Source: a virus. From it: a stretch of DNA of 30,347 nt. The notes beneath the pieces were generated by a model. That model saw nothing but the letters and a program-made list of their open reading frames with translations. It was not told the origin of the DNA and searched no databases. Shown here piece by piece: positions 7,571 through 13,162 of this stretch. Within the stretch, counting starts at the first letter, position 1, and the number at the start of each line of letters is the position of its first letter. The stretch covers positions 1 through 30,347 of IMG/VR virus record IMGVR_UViG_3300021343_000055. One strand, 5' to 3'. The position numbers and the translations under genes are program-made.

Positions 7571-8133
7571 AGTGGTTTCTCCGTGATGGTGGTCAGTGGT
7601 TTTTCTTCTGTCCCTGGTAACTCTTCGATCAGAAGGGTTTGTGTGTCTTCATCCCAAGACAGGGTGGGAATGAAGATGTAAAAAACTTGGTGTCTGTTGC
7701 GGTTCGTCCGTGTGCGTTGCCGCTGCCTAGAGCGCTGACGGTTCCGCTGTCGATTCCTGAGTCGCATCTGCTCCTCTTCGTTTTTGGTCTTTGTGTTGTC
7801 TGAGGCTTCGGCGGGCCTGGGTGTGGTGATGGCGCCAATGCCCAACAGGATTGCCAGGGCAATACTCATAAAGCGCAGGTAGCCAAGCTCAAAGGCCTTG
7901 GTGATCAGTTCGGGGCCGTTGTGGGTGTTGAGTTTAAAGTGAACCTGCTTGCGCAAATGCTTCGCTGTGGATGGGGCGCAGTTCATTTCCTCAGCGCTGG
8001 CCTTGTCATTGAAGCCTTTGGCGGTGTACAGCAGGATCTCGCATTGGCGCTTGGGTAGCTTGTCGGCCACCAGGTTACCAATCCTGTAGCCGGTTTCGCC
8101 TGCCCTGCTCATCCTTGGCGTGGCTGTGTTCAT
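7552..8133 (-). CDS. LuxR-type HTH protein with membrane segment and Arg-rich tract
   Basis: Residues 25-85 are a LuxR/GerE-type HTH: LPKRQCEILLYTAKGFNDKA, then EEMNCAPSTAKHLRKQVHFKL. Residues 88-103 (FMSIALAILLGIGAIT) are hydrophobic enough for one membrane helix. Residues 124-148 are an unusual Arg/Gln/Asn tract (repeats of RNRQR, RTRTNRNRH), followed by a beta-like, acidic end (FYIFIPTLSWDEDTQTLLIE). This would be a tail-anchored DNA-binding protein, or an HTH joined to an RNA-binding-like tract. I know no named phage protein of this architecture. ATG 8133 has GAGGA upstream and lies 2 bp after the previous stop. A role as early operon regulator is inference. Confidence 0.65.
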   Translation of the reverse strand: MNTATPRMSRAGETGYRIGNLVADKLPKRQCEILLYTAKGFNDKASAEEMNCAPSTAKHLRKQVHFKLNTHNGPELITKAFELGYLRFMSIALAILLGIGAITTPRPAEASDNTKTKNEEEQMRLRNRQRNRQRSRQRQRTRTNRNRHQVFYIFIPTLSWDEDTQTLLIEELPGTEEKPLTTITEKPLCVNAY

Positions 8134-8135
8134 GC

Positions 8136-8321
8136 TCAGTCCTCAAACAGGTCGTCGTGCCAATCGTGATCGTCCGGTACCGGCAGGATGTCGTCCCAGG
8201 TGCGGTCGGCAACCTCTTTGCCGCAGCGGGTGCAATAGCAGAGAGAGAAGTTGTCAAAGAGCAGGCTGGGGTAGTTGTGCCCCAGCAGGCGGCATAGCAG
8301 CCAATTTAGTAGCTTGCTCAT
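8136..8321 (-). CDS. DUF1660-like small zinc-ribbon protein
   Basis: A 61-residue protein opening LLNWLLCRLLGHNY and continuing with CYCTRCGKEV, the CxLxGH...CxxCG pattern of small prophage DUF1660-type proteins. The cysteines at C10, C29 and C34 (with C31) and His15 could form a zinc site. The C-terminus is acidic (DDHDWHDDLFED). The start at 8321 has GGAG about 6 bp upstream. It is the second gene of the PL operon; function unknown. Confidence 0.65.
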   Translation of the reverse strand: MSKLLNWLLCRLLGHNYPSLLFDNFSLCYCTRCGKEVADRTWDDILPVPDDHDWHDDLFED

Positions 8322-8334
8322 GGTTTTCTCCGGA

Positions 8335-8541
8335 TCAGGCCGCAGTGGGGGGCGTGGGGTTGCTGTCGGTGGCCAATAGGGTTGGCAGCAGGCCTTTCAG
8401 CTTGGATTCCCGCAGGTCTGCAAGGCTGGTGACCTGGGCGGCTGGGGCCAGCGTGCCGTTAGAGGTGACGATCATGCCTGTGGCTTGCTGCAGTTGGTAG
8501 ATTTGTCCATTGGTCAATGAAGGAAGTATATGAATGTTCAT
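8335..8541 (-). CDS. First gene of left operon, hypothetical (68 aa)
   Basis: I recognise no family. The product from ATG 8541 begins MNIHILPSLTNGQIYQLQQA and ends in a proline/threonine-rich tail. The frame is open to 8583, but that extension would run into the PL -10 element, and the ATG at 8541 lies behind a GGAG, so the shorter form is preferred. Position suggests an early protein in the slot of lambda N, but it lacks an Arg-rich N-terminus, so an N-like antiterminator is not supported. Confidence 0.6.
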   Translation of the reverse strand: MNIHILPSLTNGQIYQLQQATGMIVTSNGTLAPAAQVTSLADLRESKLKGLLPTLLATDSNPTPPTAA

Positions 8542-8574
8542 TGATACGCTCCGTATTAATCCAGTTTGAGCAAA

Positions 8575-8602
8575 ATCATACACTCAGTATTTTTTATGTC
8601 AA
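8575..8602 (-). promoter_or_regulatory. PL, sigma-70 promoter of the left early operon
   Basis: On the minus strand TTGACA (8602-8597) is a perfect -35, followed after 16 bp by TATGAT (8580-8575) as -10. It faces the first left-operon gene (start 8541). Both elements are overlapped or touched by palindromes resembling repressor operators, so it should be repressed in lysogens. Confidence 0.85.
8578..8590. promoter_or_regulatory. Operator OL2 (variant site)
   Basis: ATACACTCAGTAT keeps ATACA on one side and GTAT on the other around a changed centre. Its centre is 24 bp from that of OL1 and it overlaps the PL -10, as expected for a cooperative repressor pair. Confidence 0.6.
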
Positions 8603-8615
8603 TACAATATGTATT
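8601..8615. promoter_or_regulatory. Operator OL1 (CI/Cro site)
   Basis: AATACAATATGTATT, an inverted repeat of ATACA and TGTAT around a 3-bp centre. It abuts the -35 of PL and matches the site at 9475-9489 in 14 of 15 bases, which marks both as operators for one dimeric regulator, most likely the CI repressor. Confidence 0.75.
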
Positions 8616-8751
8616 TTTTTTAGGGCGACCCTTCTCATTGAATAATTTTTATACGGAATTTGCCTGCCAGGCAGAGTGCCGCTAGCTTTGTTTAAAAGCT
8701 CAAGGTGGAAAAGTTTTGTTTAGTTGGGTGGTGTAAGGGGAGAGGTTGTTA

Positions 8752-9408
8752 CTAGCTGAAGGAAAAATGGACGCCTAGCGCGATGCCCAAAATTTGATCA
8801 GTATCAAGAGTTACGGAGGTGGGTGGGAATTTTCCATCTAGTCTAACTAGGTAATAGCGCCCTCCTTCTTTGGTTAGTTTCCTAAGAATTACGCCATCTT
8901 CTGTGTTGAGCAGGGCTATTATGTTCTCTTTCTCAAGATTTGGCCTTTTTATGGCATCTTCGATAGCTTTGCGTGACTTCTCAATTATCACAGTTGATCC
9001 TTTAGGGATCGATGGTAGGCGTTCACATGCCATGCTGTCATCTTCTGCAATGACCGCAAAGTCTCCAGGATCGGTCCAGCATCTGGTTAAGGTTCGCGTG
9101 GTAGGGACCTTTGTGCCTTGTAGGTACTTCGTTATATCTGCCCAGGCGATGACTGGGATTTGCTTGGAGCGAGTGCTAAGTGCCTGATCATTGCTAGCCG
9201 TTTCTGGGGCTTTTTCGTCTAGGAGATCGGTGATAGATAATCCAAGACCAGAGGCGATCAGGCGTATGTCTTCTAAGCTAGCGGTTCTTCTGCCGGACAG
9301 CTTGTGATTAAGCCAGCCCTGGCTTTGGTCGATCCTCTCCGCGAAGTCTTCCTGGCTGATGCCCATTTCGCGGATTAGTTGTTTTGCTTTTTGTTTCCAG
9401 TCATTCAT
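8752..9408 (-). CDS. CI-like repressor (XRE HTH plus S24 LexA-like domain)
   Basis: Residues 5-62 form an XRE-type HTH (ISQEDFAERIDQSQGWLNHKLSGRR), and residues 84-218 an S24/LexA-like domain with IPVIAW opening, the nucleophile Ser125 in EDDSM, and VILRKL near 173-178. It should dimerise, bind the ATACA/TGTAT operators and keep the prophage silent. Two oddities: no Ala-Gly cleavage pair where AG is expected (AWADIT at 88-93), and aligned on LexA VKRL the catalytic lysine position reads Arg176 with Lys177 next to it. The gene lies between OL and the operator at 9475, divergent from cro, as in lambda. Confidence 0.92.
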   Translation of the reverse strand: MNDWKQKAKQLIREMGISQEDFAERIDQSQGWLNHKLSGRRTASLEDIRLIASGLGLSITDLLDEKAPETASNDQALSTRSKQIPVIAWADITKYLQGTKVPTTRTLTRCWTDPGDFAVIAEDDSMACERLPSIPKGSTVIIEKSRKAIEDAIKRPNLEKENIIALLNTEDGVILRKLTKEGGRYYLVRLDGKFPPTSVTLDTDQILGIALGVHFSFS

Positions 9409-9474
9409 CAGGCAATTATTACCATCTGTTTTAAATCTGGTAGTGACAGAAGGTATTTTTGTATAGTAGCATTT

Positions 9475-9489
9475 AATACATTATGTATT
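9475..9489. promoter_or_regulatory. Operator OR1 between repressor and cro-like gene
   Basis: AATACATTATGTATT, identical to OL1 except for the central base. It lies 16 bp before the cro-like start. A perfect half-site TGTAT at 9460-9464 sits one 24-bp step upstream, the same spacing as OL1-OL2, though its other half is not conserved. I could not place convincing -35/-10 elements for PR or PRM. Confidence 0.75.
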
Positions 9490-9504
9490 TACTCGGAGGG
9501 GCTG

Positions 9505-9732
9505 ATGAATGTCTTAAAAGAGTTTCGGCTTGCAAAAAACTTCAATCAAGCTCAGGCGGCCGGCTATTTGGGTGTTTCCAAAAGCTTGATTTCTCATATG
9601 GAGACGGGGCGAAGGGGAATTACAAAGCAGATAGCGCGCAAGATGTCTCAGGACCCGGAGATTGGGAGTGATTTTCCGCTTGAGCGGGTTTTGTTTGCTG
9701 ATGATGCTTGGTCTGAGGAAGAAGCGGCGTAG
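9505..9732 (+). CDS. Cro-like XRE-family regulator
   Basis: A 75-residue protein from ATG 9505, with GGAGGG 5 bp upstream. The HTH NFNQAQAAGYLGVSKSLISHMETGRRGITKQIA (residues 12-44) is a classic Cro/CI-type fold with the QAAGYLGVSKSLISHME recognition region. It is the first gene of the rightward early operon and divergent from the repressor, so by position it is the Cro equivalent. The frame remains open upstream to 9379 but that would cover the operator, so the short form is preferred. Confidence 0.85.
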   Translation: MNVLKEFRLAKNFNQAQAAGYLGVSKSLISHMETGRRGITKQIARKMSQDPEIGSDFPLERVLFADDAWSEEEAA

Positions 9733-9840
9733 TGCTAAAGGGTGTTTCATGTGTTTTCTCCTGGGTAGTGCACATTGTCGGTTATTTCCGCCGGTCTGTT
9801 GCCTCCCTGGAGGATCTGTTTATTTGTACAGGAGTGAAGT

Positions 9841-10140
9841 GTGAGTGAATTTTGCGTGGGCTCGCTAACCGATGCACAGAAGGACTACTTTGAGCAGTTG
9901 CCTGTGAGCTCAAGGGTGAAGGCGGCAGCTTATATCGCCGTAATGGGAGTGTCGCGTGTGGGCGTCAAAACCAAATTGGCTCTGGTTTGGCCTCACGCGC
10001 GCATTGATAGGGAGTATCTGGAAAAGGAGGCCGCCGAATTATTGGGAGCTATAGCAGCTGCTTCGCTAGAAGCTCTGCCTCCTCAACAGATTGAGCAGAT
10101 TTGCAAAGAGAGAGACGAACGCCTGTCTTTTGCTGAGTAA
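9841..10140 (+). CDS. Hypothetical early protein (99 aa)
   Basis: GTG start with AGGAG 6 bp upstream. The protein is helical (KAAAYIAVMGVSRVGVKTKLALVWP, then EKEAAELLGAIAAASLEALP) with no recognised domain. It takes the cII position after cro, but I do not see a CII-like signature. Its last 92 bp overlap the 3' end of a minus-strand gene (10049-10303) tail to tail, so the two transcripts would be antisense to each other. Confidence 0.6.
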   Translation: MSEFCVGSLTDAQKDYFEQLPVSSRVKAAAYIAVMGVSRVGVKTKLALVWPHARIDREYLEKEAAELLGAIAAASLEALPPQQIEQICKERDERLSFAE

Positions 10141-10303
10141 CTTTTGCCACAAAGTGGTAGAAATTGCCGTTGTGGATGACATCGCCCTCTTTAACCGGGT
10201 TGTCGGAGTAATAGTATCTAGGGTCCATGTCGTCGCCATCGTGAAGATAGTGCAGGCGGTATTCAAGTTGGTTGGTGTTTGATCTGTCTCGGTTGTTGAT
10301 CAT
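10049..10303 (-). CDS. Hypothetical minus-strand protein in the right early region (84 aa)
   Basis: Product MINNRDRSNTNQLEYRLHYL..., with aromatic strands (RYYYSD, NFYHFVAKV) and a C-terminal helix (SVEEAELLAKQL), a protein-like pattern. ATG 10303 has AAGGA 6-9 bp upstream. It is transcribed against the early operon from the duplicated module at 10338-10401 and overlaps the preceding plus-strand gene by 92 bp. Either member of the pair could be spurious, but both have good RBSs. No family recognised. Confidence 0.5.
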   Translation of the reverse strand: MINNRDRSNTNQLEYRLHYLHDGDDMDPRYYYSDNPVKEGDVIHNGNFYHFVAKVTQQKTGVRLSLCKSAQSVEEAELLAKQLL

Positions 10304-10337
10304 TTCTCATCCTTGCTGTTGGTTGTTTGGTTGTGTA

Positions 10338-10401
10338 GGAGCTACTGAGCATACAGCGGTGGGCGCCACCTGCCTAGTGGTGGGGTTGCCGGGCTGCCGG
10401 C
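10338..10401. repeat. Duplicated divergent control module, copy 1
   Basis: This ~64-bp segment recurs at 10882-10947 with only scattered changes and two 1-bp gaps. It starts GGAGCTACTGAGCATACA and contains two potential hairpins: CCACC (10366-10370) with GGTGG (10379-10383), then GCCGG-GCTG-CCGGC (10388-10401). It lies between a minus-strand gene start (10303) and a plus-strand gene start (10431). Weaker similarity extends toward the minus-strand gene (TTTGGTTG). Confidence 0.75.
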
Positions 10402-10430
10402 CTGAATTAAACAAACTTTTGGAGGGGTAT

Positions 10431-10661
10431 ATGGTAGATGATTCTGAGGTGAGGTTTCGGTGCTTAGGGCTTGCTGCAAAGCTGGTGGATTCTCTTGGTC
10501 CTGGAGTTTTTGTTGCTGACTCAGTGGTGGCCTGTGCCGAGCGATTCGAGCGTTATGTGAGGGAGGGCAAGAGTCCGCACACTGCTCAGGCTGAGAGTGG
10601 TGTGCGAACTCGGGTTTATCGAAATATGCCGGGTCTTATAGATGTTCGAGAAGTGCTTTAA
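10431..10661 (+). CDS. Hypothetical early protein (76 aa)
   Basis: ATG 10431 has a strong GGAGGGG 5 bp upstream. The product begins MVDDSEVRFRCLGLAAKLVD and contains a helical middle (ADSVVACAERFERYVREGK) and a basic C-terminal part. No family recognised. The frame stays open upstream through the duplicated module to 10272; that part would read GATEHTAVGATCLVVGLPGC, reminiscent of translated leaders annotated as Ash-like in other prophages, but the RBS favours 10431. Its 3' end overlaps the minus-strand gene 10636-10851 by 26 bp. Confidence 0.6.
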   Translation: MVDDSEVRFRCLGLAAKLVDSLGPGVFVADSVVACAERFERYVREGKSPHTAQAESGVRTRVYRNMPGLIDVREVL

Positions 10662-10851
10662 GGTGTGCGATCGCCTGTTCTCGGGCGGAGTCAATAGTCA
10701 GGTCCGGGGATCCTTCAATACTTGCTGAGAGGGATAAGTTCGCGCGGTACAGGTCGTTTTTGGCTTCAAGGTCCATGCTGACGATCAGTTCTCCAGGGTT
10801 GGAGCCATTGGCGATGCGAATTTCCGGGTTGGTAATTGTTGGAGAGGTCAT
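10636..10851 (-). CDS. Hypothetical minus-strand protein, second of the pair (71 aa)
   Basis: ATG 10851 has AAGGA upstream on the minus strand; the longer frame to 10920 would run into the duplicated module and is rejected. The product MTSPTITNPEIRIANGSNPG... shows alternating strands (ELIVSMDLEA, YRANLSLSASIEG) and a C-terminal helix (AREQAIAHLKALLEHL), like a small alpha/beta protein. No family recognised, and no clear similarity to the other minus-strand protein at 10049. It is divergent from the replication gene, with the second module copy between them. Confidence 0.55.
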   Translation of the reverse strand: MTSPTITNPEIRIANGSNPGELIVSMDLEAKNDLYRANLSLSASIEGSPDLTIDSAREQAIAHLKALLEHL

Positions 10852-10881
10852 AACGATTCCTTTTGTTGTTTGGTTGGTTTC

Positions 10882-10947
10882 GGAGCTGCTGAGCATACAA
10901 CAGGTTTGCGCCACCTGCACTAGTGGTGGGGTTGCCGGGCTACCGGC
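10882..10947. repeat. Duplicated divergent control module, copy 2
   Basis: Second copy of the module at 10338-10401. The GAGCATACA block, the CGCCACCTGC..CTAGTGGTGG hairpin and the GCCGG-GCTA-CCGGC hairpin (10934-10947) are kept. It again sits between a minus-strand gene start (10851) and a plus-strand gene start (10971), so gene order and control region are both duplicated. Confidence 0.75.
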
Positions 10948-10970
10948 GTTCTAATGGATTTGGGGGCTTT

Positions 10971-11747
10971 ATGCAGGATATTCCTAGGCGGTTAAACAGC
11001 TGGAAGTGGAATGAGTTGGAGGATGAAGCGCTGGATAGGTTGCACTGTGCTCGTCATGAAAAGCTATACCTTCGTGGATTGCGCAAGTTTATGGATTATG
11101 AGACGGGTATCGTAGGTCTGAAACGTACTGTGTGTGAGCAGGGTATGTATGAGTTGCTAGAGGAGCTTCGAGACCGGGGGAGTCGTGTGCCAGAATTCAA
11201 GCCCTCGAGGCACGTGATTCAAAGAATGCTCAAAAAGTTGGAGTCGGTAGGCTTAATTCAACGTTTGCCAAAAGCGCACAAAAAGGATCGCATGGTTTTC
11301 TATTTGCCTCTGGCTTGTACAGGTAAAATTTCTCCTGAGGAGGAGCGCACAAGGAGCGCACAAAGAGGAGCGCACAATAAAAAGGTAGATAAACCAAAGG
11401 GATGCGGTTATTCGGCCGCACAAGGAACGCACAAGGAGGAGCGCACTACCTCCGGTATATCCGGTACTTTAACTGGTAATACTAATAAATATATCTATAG
11501 GGCTGTGGATAACTTTTCGCTGATGTATCGCGAGTGGTTTCCGGATCAGTCGTCATTGGATTATCTGTGTTGCGAGTATGGATTTTCTGAGGATTTTCTG
11601 TCTCTTAAGGTGGCGGAGTTTCGGCTGTATTGGTTGGAGCGGGGCGAGCCAAGGGCTGATTGGAGTGGGCAGTTTGTTCGTCATGTAGAGTTTAGGTTGT
11701 CAAGGCGATCGCCGGAGTTTGTATTAGCGGCAAAAAAATTAAGCTGA
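10971..11747 (+). CDS. Replication initiator, O-like with DnaT-type C-terminal domain
   Basis: A 258-residue protein from ATG 10971 (GGGGG 6 bp upstream). The N-terminal ~105 residues are a winged-helix-like domain (LRKFMDYETGIVGLKR, HVIQRMLKKLESVGLIQRL). A hydrophilic linker (about 122-162) is encoded by an iteron array. The C-terminal ~65 residues (MYREWFPDQSSLDYLCCEYG, EFRLYW, ADWSGQFVRHVEF) match the DnaT DNA-binding domain found in phage replication proteins. It should bind the iterons in its own gene and recruit the host primosome. No DnaB- or DnaC-like gene follows in the window; Q comes next. The upstream-extended frame (10923) lies in the control module. Confidence 0.8.
   Translation: MQDIPRRLNSWKWNELEDEALDRLHCARHEKLYLRGLRKFMDYETGIVGLKRTVCEQGMYELLEELRDRGSRVPEFKPSRHVIQRMLKKLESVGLIQRLPKAHKKDRMVFYLPLACTGKISPEEERTRSAQRGAHNKKVDKPKGCGYSAAQGTHKEERTTSGISGTLTGNTNKYIYRAVDNFSLMYREWFPDQSSLDYLCCEYGFSEDFLSLKVAEFRLYWLERGEPRADWSGQFVRHVEFRLSRRSPEFVLAAKKLS
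11271..11510 (+). other. Probable replication origin: iterons plus AT-rich segment
   Basis: Direct repeats of GGAGCGCACAA occur inside the initiator gene: exact copies at 11342-11352, 11353-11363 and 11367-11377; one-mismatch copies at 11424-11434 and 11438-11448; weaker copies at 11413-11423 and 11271-11281. The cluster is followed by an AT-rich stretch (about 11465-11500, with AATACTAATAAATATATCTA). This is the lambda arrangement, in which ori lies inside gene O next to an AT-rich unwinding element. Confidence 0.75.
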
Positions 11748-11763
11748 TTCTTAGGGAGGGACT

Positions 11764-12114
11764 ATGCTGGCTGATACGGTTGAACGCTTGGAGGGGTGGG
11801 CGCGCTGGATGCGATCGCATAAGCTCAGTTCGAATTGCAGCTCGCTGTACGTGTTGATGAAAGAGAGTATGGGTGGGGTGGTGTCGATGGAGTTGCCTGA
11901 TGATGAGGAGGCCTTGCTTATCGATGCCGCTGTTGCGCGATTGAAGTGCCGAGATCGTGAGTTGTTTGATGTGTTGTGGAAGTATTTTATCGAGGGATTG
12001 AGCTATCTGGAAATTGCTGAGCAAATGAGCTGCGGGCGATCTCGCGTGAAGGTTTTGCGGGACACTGCGATCATGTGGGTGGATGGTCGTTTGGATATTT
12101 CGGAAGCAGCGTAA
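11764..12114 (+). CDS. Antitermination protein Q-like
   Basis: A 116-residue protein with the layout of the phage antitermination Q family (type 82/21): an N-terminal WARWMRS, then DDEEALLIDAAVARLKCRDRELFDVLWKYFIEGLSYLEIAEQMSCGRSRVKVLRD, an HTH of sigma-4 type, and a terminal WVDGRL. Q proteins bind near the late promoter and make RNA polymerase ignore terminators. ATG 11764 has AGGGAGG upstream. The gene sits directly before two rho-independent terminators and the lysis cassette, exactly where Q is expected. Confidence 0.8.
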   Translation: MLADTVERLEGWARWMRSHKLSSNCSSLYVLMKESMGGVVSMELPDDEEALLIDAAVARLKCRDRELFDVLWKYFIEGLSYLEIAEQMSCGRSRVKVLRDTAIMWVDGRLDISEAA

Positions 12115-12120
12115 AAAAAA

Positions 12121-12150
12121 TTGTTGCAAGGCTGCCGGCAGGCTGATAAC
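12121..12150 (+). promoter_or_regulatory. Candidate late promoter PR'
   Basis: TTGTTG (12121-12126) and GATAAC (12145-12150) with an 18-bp spacer stand just after the Q-like stop and before the tandem terminators, the place of a late promoter. The match to consensus is only fair, and the -10 assignment is a guess. Confidence 0.3.
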
Positions 12151-12182
12151 CTTTTTCCTGTAGGTTGCCAAAGTTGCCTAAC

Positions 12183-12215
12183 AAAAAAGCCCGGCCATTG
12201 TGTCGGGCTTTTTTG
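12183..12215 (+). terminator. Terminator tR'-like 1 (bidirectional)
   Basis: AAAAAAGCCCG, a 10-nt loop, then CGGGCTTTTTTG: a stem with A/T tracts on both sides, so it can work in both directions. It lies between the candidate late promoter and the lysis genes. Confidence 0.85.
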
Positions 12216-12277
12216 TTTCCGGCTTGGGTAGCTTTTGATCGTGCGTTTCTTTCTCTCTCACTCTGTAAGTCTTGGGC

Positions 12278-12307
12278 CGCAACCGGGAAACTGGTTGCGG
12301 TTTTTTT
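12278..12307 (+). terminator. Terminator tR'-like 2
   Basis: CCGCAACC (12278-12285), loop GGGAAAC-T, GGTTGCGG (12293-12300), followed by seven T. A perfect 8-bp stem. Second of two terminators in tandem upstream of the lysis cassette, and the likely target of Q antitermination. Confidence 0.9.
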
Positions 12308-12329
12308 ATTTTAACTTTTGGGATTCGGC

Positions 12330-12830
12330 ATGTATTACGGGCTCGTTAAGTTGGAGCATGCGCATGATATGGCTGTGGCTGTCTGTGATGTTCTTGGGCA
12401 TAGCAGTACAGGCTGTGCGGTCAAGTTGCTGCTTGAAACGGCGGCTCAGGAGACCAAGCTGGGAGGTTACCGTGATGAAACGGCTTATGCTGCTGGATCC
12501 GGATTGTGTCAATTCGATCGCATTGCCTTTGAGGATGTACAGAGGCGAGTTCGGGATGTTCATGCCCATCGGGTTTTGGTGGCGTTTGGCATAAACGTGC
12601 GAGCGGTTAAGTATCGAGAGTTAGAGCATAATCCGTTTCTCTCGCTGATTTTTTGCAGGTTGTTTTACTTGCTGATTCCGGAGGCGGTACCGGTAACGCT
12701 CCAAGCGCGAGCAGAATACTGGAAGCGCTACTACAACACGGCGAGCGGAAAGGGAAAGGCTGGCGAATACATTGCCAGTGCGGAAATGGTTTCTGCGCTG
12801 CTGGCGGCTGCTGGGAGTGCTGAGAAATGA
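12330..12830 (+). CDS. Putative endolysin, lysozyme-like
   Basis: A 166-residue protein with LLLETAAQETKLGGYRD (about 33-50), GSGLCQFD and a C-terminal YWKRYYNTASGKG, an arrangement I associate with phage lysozyme-like proteins that keep a Glu in an ETAxxE helix and a YNT..G block. It would cleave peptidoglycan. I cannot name a precise family. A hydrophobic stretch (FLSLIFCRLFYLLIPEA) sits in the middle, and no signal peptide is seen. ATG 12330 is preferred over the TTG at 12318, though neither has a strong RBS. It is the first gene after the late terminators, and its stop overlaps the next start (ATGA). Confidence 0.5.
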   Translation: MYYGLVKLEHAHDMAVAVCDVLGHSSTGCAVKLLLETAAQETKLGGYRDETAYAAGSGLCQFDRIAFEDVQRRVRDVHAHRVLVAFGINVRAVKYRELEHNPFLSLIFCRLFYLLIPEAVPVTLQARAEYWKRYYNTASGKGKAGEYIASAEMVSALLAAAGSAEK

Positions 12831-13162
12831 TTAAGGATTTGATGGGGGCGTTTATGAGCGCGGCGAGTGTGCATCCGGTGCTGGCGGCGTTCGTGTCTTT
12901 GGTGCTGATGGCGCAGGCGGTCTACTCCATAGAGACCTTTGCGACCAAGGCTGAGCTGAGAAGTTTGGAAGTGAAGGTGGATCGTCGGTACCTGGATCAG
13001 CGGATCTATGATATCGAGTCTGAGATGTTTGGTATCGAGCGCGTTATTGAGGGCGGTAAGGCAAGGGATGTTGACTATGGTCGTTTGTCCAAGCTCCGTA
13101 GTCAGTTGGGAGCGGCTAAGCGAGAGCTTGGCTTGATTGGTAAAGCTGGGAGTTCATTATGA
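12827..13162 (+). CDS. Lysis-cassette membrane protein with coiled coil
   Basis: A 111-residue protein with one membrane helix near residues 17-35 (PVLAAFVSLVLMAQAVYSI), then a long charged helix (KAELRSLEVKVDRRYLDQRIYDIESEMF and RLSKLRSQLGAAKREL). This fits an inner-membrane spanin-like or holin-accessory protein. It overlaps the endolysin gene by 4 bp and the holin-like gene by 4 bp, so it is translationally coupled to both. Function by position only. Confidence 0.6.
   Translation: MIKDLMGAFMSAASVHPVLAAFVSLVLMAQAVYSIETFATKAELRSLEVKVDRRYLDQRIYDIESEMFGIERVIEGGKARDVDYGRLSKLRSQLGAAKRELGLIGKAGSSL

Noticed and set aside
8335-8541. N-like antiterminator in the first left-operon gene
   Set aside because: The product lacks the Arg-rich motif and no boxB-like hairpin was seen near the start.
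9440-9500. Assignment of PR and PRM promoters
   Set aside because: Several weak -10-like words, none with a matching -35 and compatible distance to the RBS.
9733-9840. Possible third copy of the duplicated module before the 99-aa gene
   Set aside because: Only scattered matches; the GAGCATACA block and both hairpins are missing.
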